A stretch of DNA of 64,000 bases, taken from assembly GCF_963576545.1 (NCBI RefSeq), contig NC_083639.1:23654118-23718117 (forward strand). The letters are read 5' to 3'. The notes beneath the pieces were generated by a model. That model was given only the letters and a program-made list of their open reading frames with translations, was not told the origin of the DNA and did no database searches. The position numbers were made by a program, and so were the translations under genes. This document shows positions 48,341-62,497 of this stretch, in pieces (the first letter of the stretch is position 1; the number at the start of each line of letters is the position of its first letter). The stretch comes from Limanda limanda. Taxonomy: Eukaryota > Chordata > Actinopteri > Pleuronectiformes > Pleuronectidae.

Positions 48341-50634
48341 GGAGGTAAACATCTTGCAGGGCAAATTTAGAAAGAATGAACAGAAATCAAATTGCAGGCA
48401 ATGCTTTAAAAGAAAACAATTCCAGATACAATGACTAAAATGGGATCCTTTTTAACATGATAGCAATTAGCAAAAACAAAAAATGAATAAATAAACGACT
48501 TAAATGAAATTAAAAAAACATGGAAATCAGTAGGCAAGATCAGACAGTCACCCTTAGAAATAGACGATAGTGCGTTCTGATAATGTTTTAGCAAATGTGT
48601 ATGCCCCTGTTAGAGAACCCACATCCTCAGTTGTACATGATTGACCTGACTAAATAAGAAACAAGCAGATGTGATAGACACACCATTAATAACATCATAA
48701 AACTCAATAATAAAGCACCATTAGATAACTAAATATAACCAGCATGCCGTAGTGAAACATGGTCACAATATGATGGCTTTGAATAAAGATCAGAAACTTG
48801 GGCACTGTCCCACTACTTCCAAGCCATTAGAGAAATAGGCACACAGGCCAACTGTCCAAGCTGTACCCTGCCTTTTGTTTAATTTCAGCTGGGTCAGCTC
48901 CAGCCCAGTGGAACACTCTTGAGGATCCTGATCTCCACCATAAAGATGCAGTTGGTAAATTTTCAAACAACAGGACCAGCCTCAGACAGGTTTAATTTGA
49001 AGAAATTATGAAAATATGAACAAACTGGGCTTCACATGGACAATGGTATGCAAATGGTATGTTTGGTGAATAACACATTGTTGCTAAGCTGCTCAGTGGT
49101 GCCGTGAATAAAGTGGAGGTGACAGTGTTTAAGTCTCTGAAGTGTTAAATATTTAGACTCTGAAAATGATGGTATTGGGAATATGCTGCAGCCATAGTTT
49201 GTGTAGAAGCCATGCCCAGAGGACTCTCGCTGAATTGTATGAAATCAATTACTTAAACACATTAAATTCATGATAATACAATAGCATTTTGTAGCTGGAA
49301 TGAAACATGCACAGGCATGTCAACAAGAAAGTCAACAAGAATTGACTGTTTGATTGTGAAAAAAATACATATATATGTAGCATTTTCTTCTAACAAACCT
49401 ATTTTGCTCACATAAAACATAAACAGTAATTCACAGGAGGTATGGTTGGATTTTACAAGGTGAGAGGATTCATCACAAAGTCTGTTAGATTACAAACTGT
49501 CAGCTAAAAATAAATATGAGAAAGTTCCCAAACTGTAGCCCCAACAAATCTATAAATACAACATTAAAATGAATAAGAAATAACCTAATGGGCCTGCTCC
49601 ATCCTTCAGAATCAACTTCAGAAACCTGACACTGTAGAGACCAAGTTCAAATCTGATGAAGGCTCACACCACTGATGTTAGTGCCGAGTTAATGTGACAT
49701 CTCCCCCTGGTTGGTTGTCACATGTTATTTTAACAGCCATGCTTATATGCTAGCAGCGCTGATCAGCACTGTTGTGGAGGGAAGGAGTGATTAATAATTC
49801 AGGGCTGAGCCGTCTGCTGGCCCGCTGGGAACTATCAGATGTGAGAGCAGATGACAATGCCCGGCAGGTATTAAAGATGGTATCTAGACCGTAAGTGCCT
49901 AGCATGCTAGCTAAGGCTCCTATGAGAGTGCATACTTGTGTATGTGGCACTTAGGAGACCCCCCAAAACACACACACACACACAGTTCCATGTGGACCAG
50001 GATTACAGAAGATGCAGGTGAGAGGAAGGGGAGATCACAGAGAGGAGTTGATTTATCTGCTGTATTAAGAGCGCTGATAGGAGATAGATGGGGGCTTTAG
50101 TGCTCGGTGGGTGAGAACGTGAGGATCAGATTCTACACCAGGCTTACTTCTTCAAAAGCCATGGAAGTGACAAGGCTGGCTTTGACTTGACTCACTGCGC
50201 TGCATGTTATGCTGTCAAGGTGTGTTCACATGCCGCTCTGATACTTCACACAGCAAGTAAAATATGATTACAGAGCTTTCATCATTTCTCAGCTGGCAAC
50301 TCCAGTGAATTAATGTGTGGTGAAGACGGCAGAGTAAGTCCCCTTGCTTTCTAAAAACACACAAATCTTTACAAAGACTGGAAGCAGTTTGCCAAGTCTA
50401 CCTCACAGTACTTGAGTGGAACTATACTTACATGAGAAGCAGGTATGATTAGATGAAGTAGAATAGTGGCCCAAGAGAAGGCAGAACTTCCAGTTTTTGT
50501 TTGAGAAGTTATAGAAAACATCATCATCTCAACTCTCCAAGTTGTTACAAATTGTAAATGAATGGTTAAATGTTTTTGTTGAGGAAAGTTCTGGTGAATG
50601 TTATAGTTACTGACCTGCAGATTATACAGTAAAA
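48341..50634. other. Single-copy non-coding DNA
   Basis: No gene or nameable repeat apart from a short CA run at 49969-49984. Confidence 0.5.
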
Positions 50635-50975
50635 TAAGATTAAGATACATTTTATAATCCCACACACATGCACAGACATGCACAGGCACACTCATGCAAG
50701 GGGAAATTTTACCTCTGCTTTTAACCCATCTGGTGCAGGACACACAGAGCAGTGAGCAGCCGTGTACGGCGCCCGGGGAGCAGATGTTGGGGAGTAAGGT
50801 GCCTTGCTCAGGGGCACTAGACAGGGTAGGGAGAATCCTCTTGGATTTTTGGACAGATCAATCCAGGTTCGTCTTTTTGTTGTTTCTCCGTGGAGTCGAA
50901 CCAGAGACGAACCAGAGACCTTTTCTGCCCATAGTCCAAGTTTCTGCCAGAGTAGAGATTGTATGGCATTACTGT
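50635..50975. mobile_element. Fish interspersed repeat with CTTTATTGATCCC-type start
   Basis: The order AAGATACATTTTATAATCCC, a CA-rich patch, GAAATTTTACCTCTGCTTTT, GGCGCCCGGGGAGCAG, GGTGCCTTGCTCAGGGGCAC and GAGTCGAACCAGAGAC matches a repeat very common in fish genomes. The class is uncertain (LINE 3' region or composite). The overlapping open frames on both strands are shadows. Confidence 0.65.
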
Positions 50976-52396
50976 TAAGACATTAGGATATAGATGGCCC
51001 TCACATTCTAAGCACAATTATGGAACTCCCAGGCCTGGCATGGAACTTTGCCATCCAAACTACAGCCGGCTGCAAAGGAAGTAGCAGTGCTGCTATACAA
51101 TACATGCTAAATTATTTTGGGTATGTCACAAAGTCATTCTACTAACTGGAGGGTTCCAAAGAAAATGAAGAGTCTGGCTGATGGATATACTGAAGTATTC
51201 ACCTGACTATGTTCCAATTACAATGCCTTTCTTAAAGCTGTTTCCAGGGTAAAAGTTATACCAACAGTAATGCAACACATTGAATGCGGTCACAATGAAC
51301 AATCATTTTACTTACTTTATGATGATGCCACCGAGTATCTTATCCCCATAACAAAGACAGGCTGCATTCAAATCATTGTTAACTTTTTTTGCCCATTAAA
51401 GCCAGTGTTATTTGCTGTTATAATGTTGCAGGGTTGAGAGGGAGTTATTTGTGGTAGAGATTGAGAAAAGGAGCCTAATAGGCTGCCTATTAAAACTATA
51501 TTACTACATTTCTATACATTTATAAGCAGAGCATGTTTTATTTTCTGCAAAGTAAAAAGCAGCTACAGCCATCAGTAGACAACAGAATAGGTTACACATT
51601 TCAACATGGAAGTACTGCACAAAAAACGTAGTTTACCAGCTAAAAGTTATATTTCCATTCTTGACCAATTGCACTCATTCACTTTACATCTCAGCTTTAT
51701 CCATACAACCCTTATGACAGATGTTATCATAATCCCTTATTCAAAGAATTCATATATAAAATTAGAATGGAAATAGGATACTATTCAACCAGAGACATAA
51801 TGCATGAGATGCTAAAAGCTGACATGTCAAAAGAAATTCAATACAATTTCAGGGGTAAAAAGGATTACTTCAGAACGGATGATACTGTATGAGACCAGTG
51901 TGACCGGCAGCGCCCACCTCCGTGTCCCAACACATCTCCCCCATTCCAAAAGTCATTTTCACTTCCAGCGCAGGATGCATAATGTATGACAGGGTTAATC
52001 AACTTGAGACAAGTGAGGGGAGATGGCAATTCAGCTAGAGCAGCCTGCCCTCTGTAGGCCAGCTCCGCTCCTTTCCATCACACAATCCACCGGGGTTTTC
52101 TCTTCCATCTCCTGTCATCTCTGCACGCTCTCCCCTCTCCTTCTTCTCTGTATTTGATTCCAACACACTCCACCCCCCACCCGCTTCACAAAACAAACTA
52201 TCCTAACCACTAAAAAAAAAGGAGGTGGTCCACTGGGGATACCCCAACAGCCATCAATCTTGATGTTCTTCCACAGCCACAAATTATTTGTATTGTCTCA
52301 GTCAATTACACTCCCATTCATCTTTCTGCACAGCTGTGGCATTTGCAGTGGGTGGGGGTGTGTGTTGGTATACAAATATATGATTGCACACACATA
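50976..52396. other. Single-copy non-coding DNA
   Basis: No gene or nameable repeat seen. Confidence 0.5.
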
Positions 52397-52711
52397 CACT
52401 CAGTTGACATGTATAAAGTACACCTAGCTGAAACAATCCTTCCATTGGGATGCTGTGTACCTTGTGTGGGTTATGTTAAAATTGAGTTTTTGTGATATGA
52501 ATGAGATGTTAAAACAAATAAAAATAGTCTATACAAAATATGTCCCGCTCGACAGCAACACAAAGAGCAACCTCCAAAATGCCCATAACATAGCACCTCT
52601 ACTGTAACATTATAACCCTCACGAACGTTATGTGAAGAATTTATTACTGGACTGCTTTGTTACACTTCATTCGTATTATATGGGCGTACATAATAAACTG
52701 CCAGTTGAGTG
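52397..52711. mobile_element. Tc1-type MITE, about 315 bp
   Basis: The left end CACTCAGTTGACATGTATAA (preceded by TA) and the right end ACATAATAAACTGCCAGTTG then AGTG are imperfect inverted repeats. They resemble the ends of the fish Tc1-like family whose transposase relic lies at 56.9-58.8 kb. No coding sequence. The right end merges into a short GT run. Confidence 0.65.
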
Positions 52712-52807
52712 TGTGTGTATGTGTCAGTATTTGTGTGTGGGACTTGTCCCTCATCATTGTCCTCCACTAATCAATACCACCTAGTGCCAGCTCTGCGAAG
52801 ATATCCC

Positions 52808-54002
<1,195 letters not shown>

Positions 54003-54150
54003 AAGGCTGTGACACAGGAGGTAGAGAGGGCTGTCAATTTAACAGAAAGCCCATGGTTCAATCTCTGGCTCCTCCAGTTTGCATGCTGAAGTGTCCTTGA
54101 GGAGGATATTGAATATAGAAGCATTTGTGTGTGTCAATGGGTGATGCAAC
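54003..54150 (+). mobile_element. Second SINE type, degraded
   Basis: GGCTGTGACACAGGAGGTAG (box A-like), CATGGTTCAATCTCTGGCTC (box B-like), TTTGCATGCTGAAGTGTCCT and TGTGTGTGTCAATGGGTGATG follow the order of another common fish tRNA-derived SINE (head with GGAGGTAGAG instead of GAGGGGTAGAG). The tail is missing. Confidence 0.65.
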
Positions 54151-54225
54151 TTATATTATCAGAAATAAGCCACTAATAAACAACTCCTCTTCTAGATGTC
54201 TACCTGATTGTGCTGTAGCTTAATT

Positions 54226-56590
54226 TAAGGAAATAATCCCAAATACATTAAACCCGTATTATCCATGGTTATAACCAATAAATTCTTTAAAAACCCTAGC
54301 TCCACTGAGATTGACCATCTTGTTGATAGCTCTCTAAAGTCATTACGATTAACATTAGACTCAAAAGCGCGTCTAAAAAAGAAACATGTCAAACATAGTA
54401 AATTAGCTCCGTGGTATAATTCCAACACACATTCCTTGGAATGTGTATTCTGCGATTCCTGACCAGCAATATCTGCATGACCTTCTTTAATGAAAAAATT
54501 CGAACCATTAGAATTAAAATCAATGATCTCCTGCCCTCAATTGGCACTAATACACAATCAAGAACAGAAATCTCAGAAACTGCTTCGAGTCGTATCAATT
54601 ATTTAAACAGTTTCCCTCTGATCACCCTTGATCAGCTGGCCAAAATAATCTCATGTTCCAAACCAACAACTTGTATTTTAGATCCCATTCCCATAAAATA
54701 TCTTAAATAAATTCTACCCCTAATTGATAATACATAAATAAACATAATCAATCTGTCATTATCATCAGGATATGTACGACATTCCTTTAAAACCGCTGTA
54801 ATCAAACCCCTTCTCAAATAATCCACCCTGGACTTGCAGGTTTTAGCCAATTACAGACCTATATCCAACCTCCCCTTTCTGTCTAAAATCCTTAAAAAAA
54901 AAGAGTTGTAGCCAGTCAGCTGTGTGAGTATTAGCATTAAAGGAGCCACCCTAAACTGGTTTCAATCATATTTTCCAGATCGATTCCAATTTGTGCAAAT
55001 TAATGATGAGTCATCTGTGCTCGGCCCAATTTTATTCTCTTCATATATGCTTCCTCTAGGAAACATTATCGGAATACACTATAAATTCCCACTGTTATGT
55101 GGATGACACCCAGTTATTCTTGTAAATAAAACCTGAACAATGTAATCAATTAACTAAACTCCAAGCACGTCTCAAGGACATAAATACCTGGATGACCCGT
55201 AATTATTTTCTCTTATTAAACTCAGATTAAACAGATGTTCTAATATTTGGCTTTTATATTATTATTAGGCTTGTCTTAGACCTGCTCTCAGTTATGCTTC
55301 TGTAAGTCTAGAATGTCACGGGACATATGACCCACGGAGCTTCTCTTCCCAGCTTTTCCTTCCTCTTCTCCATCCTTATCACATCAAAGAAATTAATATC
55401 TCATCAATACATGTTACTGACTTCTTTTTTTTTTTAATATTTGTATAAGGAGGTATGGTACAGTAGAACAGGAATCAATGTCAAATTTACATTGGGTATC
55501 ACAAAATCTCAGTACGACAATTAACAATATATAGAGATATTGACACCATAAAAACACTGTGCATCACAATGGATTAAGAGTAAGGTATACAGTCTTCCTC
55601 CTAGGATGTTTTTCTTATTTTATGGACCACATGAACGTGGTCATGCGAGCAATACATTACACAACTCAATGAAAATATTAATAATAATGATAGATAGATA
55701 ACTGAAAATTCTATTAAGTAATAATTAAGTATTAAAGCTGCACAGTATAAATAAATTAAAAGAAAAAATAATAAAATAAAAAAAAGAAAAAAAAAAAAGA
55801 AAAAATAATAAAATAAAAAAAATAAAAAAAGAATAAGCAAATGAATAAATAAAAAGGAAGAAGAAAGAGAGAAAAGAGAGAGAGGGGGGGGGGGGGTCCG
55901 TCAATCGGGGGCAGGGACTGGAGAGAGTGGAAGAATGTAAGAAAGGGAAGCCACTTATTATAAAATTTGTTAGATGACTTGACTTCTTCCCGGGAGTCCC
56001 TTTGCCTTATCGTCCGCAGATCCAGGGCCGCGGCTGGGGCCATATCAAGGATTATGATGGTGGATTGCGTATCAGAGATCGTTATGGTGGATCCTGTATC
56101 TTGTTGGCGTCTTATACTGGTGGTGGACCACGATTGAGGTGGTAGCTGATGGTGGATCCTGATGGCCGCAGTGGACAATGACTGTGGACTATGGTGGCAT
56201 CCGATCTTGATAGTGGATCATGATCGTGGTGGCTGCTGATCATGGACTATGATTACAACAAGACTGCTTGATATACAATATGGCTCCTCAGATACTCAAC
56301 CATTACTGACAATAATCCATCAATTCATTGGCCTTCCATTATGCAAGAAATTGTTTATTCTAATCAGAGCTGAAATACCCTTATCTTTCTGATGTTCTCC
56401 TTAACATGTGACATCTACTGCACTTCTGTCCGTCCTGGGAGAGGGATCCCTCCCATGTGGCTCTCTATGAGGTTTCTACGTTTTTTCTTGTTGAGGGTTA
56501 AGGGCAGAGGATGTCACACCCTGTTGAGACAAATTGCAATTTGTGAATATGGTCTATACAAATTACATTTTATTGATTGATTGATTGATA
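54226..56590 (+). mobile_element. L2-type LINE, 5'-truncated and interrupted
   Basis: Reverse-transcriptase landmarks appear in order: an upstream KLAPWYN-like segment near 54400, NYRPISNLPFLSKIL at 54850-54893, LGPILFSSYMLPLGNII near 55023-55070 and the catalytic HCYVDDTQLFL near 55090-55122. Blocks between them are deleted or frameshifted. After a nested insertion (55427-55979) the 3' untranslated region resumes with TGGTGGATCCTGATGG-type repeats and CTTCTGTCCGTCCTGGGAGA, ending in an (ATTG)n tail. The usual encoded protein is over 1000 residues; this copy is dead. Confidence 0.88.
55427..55979 (-). mobile_element. Poly(A) retroposon nested in the L2 LINE
   Basis: A TGACTTCTT direct repeat brackets it (55418-55426 and 55980-55988), interrupting L2 3' sequence. 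The poly-T at its left end is the poly(A) tail of a minus-strand insertion. The insert is AT-rich, with an A-rich/purine tract (55750-55885) and a G13 run (55886-55898), and has no coding frame. It is probably a 5'-truncated LINE tail (L1-like by texture), but its family is not identified. Confidence 0.8.
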
Positions 56591-56887
56591 TTATAACGTT
56601 CTTTAAGTGGTAAATAAGACTGGAAAAATGGTAAATAATTGCAGTCAATTTACCATTAATTGTGACCAAGGAAATTAGTTAATTAGATTTGAATTTTTCT
56701 GTTTTTACTTTGTTCTGATTGAGGCACAAGAGCAAAATTAAGCGTGTAACCAAAGCATTTCAAATAATTTCTGTAATTATCCACAGAACATATCTTTCAT
56801 GAAAGGGCAAACAGTTACCAGAGTCATGAGGGTTCATGAGGATTAATGAGGAATACTTTGTCTTTTGAAATAATTAATATTAACTCA
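56591..56887. other. Non-coding DNA between LINE and Tc1 relic
   Basis: About 300 bp of AT-rich sequence with nothing recognised. Confidence 0.5.
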
Positions 56888-58810
56888 ATTTATCTGGAAC
56901 ACATTTACAACTGCTTATTCATGCAATTAACCAGACCAATGCGGTATCAGCAGTACAGTGTACGAGATACTGGTCAGGAGATTCACTTTATGTTCACTTC
57001 AAACATCAGAATGAAAGAAAATGGTGATCTCAGTGACAGTGACATGATTGTTGGTTTGAGTATTTCTGAAACTGTTGATCTCCTGTGATGTTCACACATG
57101 AGTTCTGTGTCGATGAGAGAGGTCAGAGAATGGTCTAACTAGTTGGAGCTGACATAAGGTTATGGTTACTCATATAACTACTCTTCAGACTACCAATCAG
57201 TTGAGCACATTCCTATGCCAGTCCCCATAAACTCAATCAAGGCACACCAAATTGCACTTTTTTCAATCAAGATCCATCCGTTATGAACTCCAAAATCAGA
57301 AAATATACTTTAAAAAAAATGAAATGTTAAAGAAAGCAATGTTATTTTGGACTCTTCCTTTACCAATTTTCCATTCCTCTGCCAAGTGTCTGGTTCTGCT
57401 CCTGTCAGCCAAGAAAGAATGCAATGACACTGACCCACCAACACTGGTCAACTGAAGACTGAAAAAGCCTGGTCTGGAGAATCTAGATTCCTGCTGAGGC
57501 TGCAGATGGTAGAGTAAAAGCCTGGAGTCAACCACATGAATCACCAGGCTTTTGGTGATAGGATGGTGTTGGTTATGTTTCCTTGACACCAGGGGCGTCG
57601 TTAGGCCTGTTTTAGGGGGGCTGAAGCCCCCCTAAAATGTTGTTCAGCCCCCCCAAATAATTATTGGGATTAAAAAAATAAAAAAAAATATTTTTTTTTT
57701 TTTTAAATTAAACTATTGTTTTACACATGGACAAGTTATTTATTACGCTAACATGCTATATATGTGAGTGCGTTTCTGGTTTGTATGTTTTCTCCCCCTT
57801 CAAATTACAATCCAATAGCCTCTCATCATACTTAACAATAAAAGAACGGGCACTAGGACCTTGGGGAGTCTGCATCGCTGCTGCGCTGGCTTTCTCACTC
57901 TGTCAAGTAACGTCTCTCATCAATACAGCAGGATTACAGCCAAGGAGTTTAGCTCATAGTAAATGATGCACGGACTGAAATTGTAAGTACAGGTAGTTAC
58001 AGTATGTGGCTATCTGTAGTTGTTAACGATTGTTACCTGCTTAAATTTAGGTTTACTTGAGGCAAATGAAAGGGAATATTGTAATGAGCTATGTTAACAC
58101 TTAGCTAGCTAGCTAGCTATTTTGTTTGCAAATTTGAAATGTAAGAAATAACTATCGACAGCTCTCTATTCTTTGCATTAATATCTATCTCTAGTATTTT
58201 AAAACAATAATATCAGTGCCTATAGAATGTTGATGTTTTTAATCAGTTAATGCTATTTAAAACTAAATGTCATAGTGTCCCTCATAACGCTATTGTACCG
58301 GTATATCATCCAATTCATTGACCAGATGGATATAAGAAGATTCTTTAGCAGAGGTGACAGCTCCGCCCTAGTCAAAACAAGTATATCCGTCTTTCCTTTA
58401 CAAGCAGGAAAATGATTTCTCTCTATTTGAGAAAAGTTCATATTTGTGTTGTCAAATTTCACAATAACCCTGAAATGCTGTCTCTTCTGTTATCTTATAC
58501 TGAATGAATGCAAGCAAAGATACAGAGAAAAATCACAGTCTTTCTGATTGAACCAATCTATGAACTGTCTGAAACAATGGATATCCGCAGCCCCAAATGA
58601 GCCCAAAAAAAATTGGCGCGCGCTGCGCCAGCGCAAACACTCAACATCCTTAGGGGCTAAGCCCCCCCTTTCTTTCAATCCTACAAACGCCCCTGCTTGA
58701 CACACTTTTGGCCAATCAACCATGGTTAGAACCCAGTAGAACCCATCTGATAGAAGAGAGTTGTGTCAACATGTAGCAGGATCTCAGTGAACATAGAATC
58801 CATGGCACTA
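56888..58810 (+). pseudogene. Tc1-like transposase relic, split by a hAT element
   Basis: Plus-strand blocks match a common fish Tc1-like transposon. They run from ACAACTGCTTATTCATGCAA, through ATCTCAGTGACAGTGACATG, GGTTTGAGTATTTCTGAAAC and GATGAGAGAGGTCAGAGAAT, to TCTGCTCCTGTCAGCCAAG and the catalytic region AWSGESRFLL. The first catalytic aspartate (normally WSDES) is glycine here. About 200 bp (57188-57390) is replaced by unrelated sequence. The frame is interrupted after TTTCCTTGACAC by the hAT element and resumes at 58696 with ACTTTTGGCCAATCAACC. The remainder is fragmentary. Confidence 0.8.
57590..58695. mobile_element. Non-autonomous hAT element, 1.1 kb, nested in Tc1 relic
   Basis: Ends CAGGGGCG and CGCCCCTG are exact 8-bp inverted repeats, with further inverted similarity inward (GGGGGGCTGAAGCCCC and its counterpart GGGGCTAAGCCCCCC). 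The 8-bp sequence CTTGACAC flanks it on both sides (57582-57589, 58696-58703), as expected for hAT. No transposase is recognisable. The interior contains a (TAGC)n patch (58101-58119) and a palindromic CGCGCGCTGCGCCAGCGC patch near the right end. Confidence 0.93.
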
Positions 58811-61118
58811 AATCTGGGAACAGCTCCTCATTCTTCTCATTTTCCCCTTAACCTCACAAGCAGCAGCTTTTATTTCAGAGCAATTTAAAAAGTAATCAGC
58901 TCTGAAGAGTTTGCAGGAGCTTAGCATTAATATTAAATGTCTATTTTAAACTTTTACTGACATTACACCCAGGTTCTGTTTGCTAACTTCAAACTTTTGC
59001 TGCTGAATAAAATAGATATCCGCCTCAACTTCTACTAGATTTCCACTATGTGACCAAGTGAGTTTGATCTAACCCTAGTATACAACACATGACATGGTTA
59101 GATAATCTTGCTCCCAGAGCAGTGAACACAGCCTAAATGGAGCTAAGACAAAAAAAGAGAATTATCGTTTCACAGAAAGTGAGAGAAGCGGCATTGACCA
59201 TTATCCTTGCATGGCCTGACTTTATCTGCGAAAAATTTACTTGTCCCAGGACACATGTGATTTATTCTGCTACATCCTCTTTCACAGTCTCCACTGTATA
59301 CGTTAGCAGTTTGTTACCTGTGCCAGACGACAGTGCTTGGTTTGTGCTGTTTTCCTGGATGGGCACATCATTGTGGCTAGATGACATTTTAGAGACGTTT
59401 GTGATGATATCCAATAGATTAACTACAGATATCCATTGTATTGTATCTGCCATTTTCCAAAAAATTCATATGCCACCGTCTTATTTCTATCAAAACTGTA
59501 TTAGAATAGACTGATACCATGATTTGTATTGGGACTTTTAGGTTCCTATGCTATTTCTACACAGCTACAGTTATGGTAGGATTATGATAATCTTTTCAAT
59601 ATCATGACAATATCCCTGTGAATATGATGAAATTCATCATAATATGATGTGAAACTATAAAATACATTCAGTAGCATACAGCACATACTTCAGCTACGGT
59701 CCAACAGTCCACTTAATTCCATCAAGCTGCACATCATTGCAGACACTTGATATCAGTCCTTTCATTAATATTAATAATATTTTTAAAAAACTGCTCACAA
59801 TGTGGAAATCCTTGGCTCCTCCCCTCAATCAATTCCATCCCAGAAGTTAATGGTTTCTCCACTTGCCCATACTCCAACCTTCGAAGTTTCAATGAAAACA
59901 TTCAGACAAGAAGCAATGGAAACCTCTTGGCAGAGGTACATATTCCTTGTGTTACTCCAAGGAGTGATATTCACTTTATTTTTCAAAAGCAAATGTTGTG
60001 TTTTATAATCTTAAAAAGCCTTATCAGGGCAGTTTGCATGGATGAAACATTTGTTTGAACCTCTTCAGCTTAGTTTTTATTTTTAACAAAGACTCAGTTT
60101 TACAAAGTCTCTTATTTTTTCCTGGTTGTGTTGGAATTGAATAATGCAAAAACAATCCCGTTTTCAAAAGATTTCTCTTTCAAAACCGCATTTAACCTTG
60201 AATTGCGTTGACGATGAGCATTACAGCCTGGAAATCACAACAGCTGCTCTCTACAACCATGTGGAGGACAAAATCAAATCAAATTTAAAATGGAAAATTA
60301 CAAATAACCTGTGTAATATAATAATGTCATATTATACTACTCACCATGATCAGGTCATGATTAAATGGGGTTACATTCTTGACAGACAAGACAGCGATTG
60401 ATAACAATAACAGTCAACACTCACTGCCCCACCAAAGAGAAGTGATTTTCCTGAAATGATGTGCATTTTGAGATGTTTTAAATCCACAATGGAAAACAGC
60501 ATCTTATATTCAATAAAATATATTAAAGCTATTCTATAACAATATATAATCTTACAATAATTATGCTGGGTTTGTGTTGTTGTTTTTGTTAATTGAGCTG
60601 TTAGGTTCCTTTTGTTATTATTAAAGAATATGTGTCTCTGTGGTAATCTGGCGTACAGTGTTTGAATGCGATCAGTTTGTGTTGGACAGCAGGGATACAA
60701 TACTGAATCTATCCTGTTCACATCAGGCAGCATTTGCTCTCCCTCTCTCTTCTCCATCACCTTCTCTCTTTATTTTCCTTGCAGTCTCCTCATCTTGTCC
60801 CGTATCTCTTCCCTGGCAAGAGCTGAGCTTTGATTGATGCAGTCTTCTCATTTTCATCTATGTCAGCAAAGAAAGAAAATGCAGGTTCAGGTGATATTTA
60901 TATGCAAATATTTCCGGCCTCTGGTAGGATAATCTTCACTGAAAATAAAAATATAGTAGCGACCTCATTTTAACATGGATTTCATCGTTTTACACTAGCT
61001 GCATTGAAAGTAAAGTATTTCTGACTCTGGATGGGTGGTTTTAGTGAATGCTAACAAGCATTCATTCACTCAAACAATGTGATGTGATGGCTGACTGCTG
61101 TTCAACTGTTTTTGACTT
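58811..61118. other. Single-copy non-coding DNA
   Basis: The 125-codon plus-strand frame at 59137-59514 and its minus-strand shadow have no recognisable domain or codon pattern, so I do not call a gene. No repeat named. Confidence 0.45.
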
Positions 61119-61122
61119 TTAA

Positions 61123-61283
61123 CCCTAGAACGGTAAGGTACAATAAGTAACACCATCACTAAAGTCAGGTACATTTTACCCGATAATATACCCGATAAAA
61201 AATACTTCTCATCAAAATATATTAATGTACAACTATACATGGCAATTTGAAGATACAAATCAACGGATGTTAGTGTTCTCGGG
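61123..61283. mobile_element. piggyBac-type MITE, 161 bp
   Basis: Starts CCCTAGAACG and ends GTTCTCGGG, so the ends are inverted CCC(T/G)AGAAC repeats, the form used by piggyBac elements. TTAA flanks both sides (61119-61122 and 61284-61287), the obligatory piggyBac target duplication. No coding sequence. Confidence 0.82.
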
Positions 61284-61287
61284 TTAA

Positions 61288-62497
61288 GAAGGTTTCATGT
61301 AAAAATATTTATTTATGCCTATGTGGAAATTGTGCTTGAAATTGCAAAAAGTGAAAACACTTAAAATTGTGGGTGGAGTGTAACAGATGTAGTCATGTAA
61401 TACATAGGATCTAAGTAAATATGTCAAACCACATTATGTTTTGCTGCTGTAACTTTGACCAGGCGTTTTTGTAATCGGTCTAATCTTGTGAGATCCCATA
61501 TTTTAGTTTCATTAAATCACTGAACCACAAACATAAGCTTAGCTGTTCACTGCTTTACTGTCTGTACCTGTAAAATGAACTGGCTCTCCACTTTGTACAC
61601 AGCTTCAGGAAATTGAGTTGTTGAGGCTCTGCTGGACAGAAATAGCAATACCTCTTCACACAACCACAAAGAGCATGACCAGACATGTTTAAGTTCCATT
61701 CTGGTGACCACAGACGCTGTCACAAACCAGCCACAACCAGGCCCAGCTAGAGCCAACGTGGGAGAGCAGCTGAATACATTATTAGGAGGTGGAATGCAGA
61801 ATCAGCAGGTGGAGCTGGGGTGAGCTTCAGTAATGAAAACATACCAGGAGCACCTCTTATCCCCTTTAAAAGCACTGCCAGGGGGAGAAAAACCTCAGAG
61901 AGAGAAAAGTTTAAACTATGGAAAAAAAGAAGACCACTTGCTAATACACATCGTCTTGAATGAGCTGTCAGTGGCAGAATTAACAGGCAGCTGCTATATG
62001 CTGGCGAAGCAGCTGCTGGGATATCAGCTCAGTTGTTTGTTGTTACACATCTGTTACGGTCACATCGACCAAGCTTCACTTTGTGACCGGTAACATATTA
62101 AAAAGGATGTCAGAGTGCCAGAGGAAGGTTTAAAACAAGTGTGTTTATTAACAAAAGATTATCTGAATAGGCAACGCTAACCACAAGGTCTGAATTGTGC
62201 TCCCCAAATCTCTGAGAGAGAGAAAAAGTTTTATGTCCATGAAGCTCCAAACAATAGGAAAAAAAGAGGCGTGTTGCCTATACCCATCTGTCACGTCGAA
62301 AGCCGTTGGTTATAGTGGTTCCACTACAGTATTTTACTACGTGGTCATTTTCACAGACTGACCCGTTTTCACTAACATGTTTAATTTGGTCACAGATTGA
62401 TTATTTAGTTGTATGGATATGAACAGCCCCTCTCAGGTCATACACTTGATGAAACACAAATCATTTATGCTGTTGATGTAGAAAAAAAGAGTGCAAC
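61288..62497. other. Non-coding DNA, possibly with transposon-derived patch
   Basis: 61750-62330 has an uneven, LTR-like or transposon-like texture (CTTTAAAAGCACTGCC near 61863, GTTTATTAACAAAAG near 62146), but no ends or duplications could be matched. The 86-codon frame at 61833-62093 is not recognised. Confidence 0.35.

Noticed and set aside
55756..56178. 140-codon minus-strand open frame rich in phenylalanine
   Set aside because: It runs through the A-rich tract of the nested retroposon and the L2 3' region, so it is low complexity and not a protein.
59137..59514. 125-codon plus-strand open frame
   Set aside because: No recognisable domain, no splice or start context, and the opposite strand is also open for 63 codons; most likely chance.
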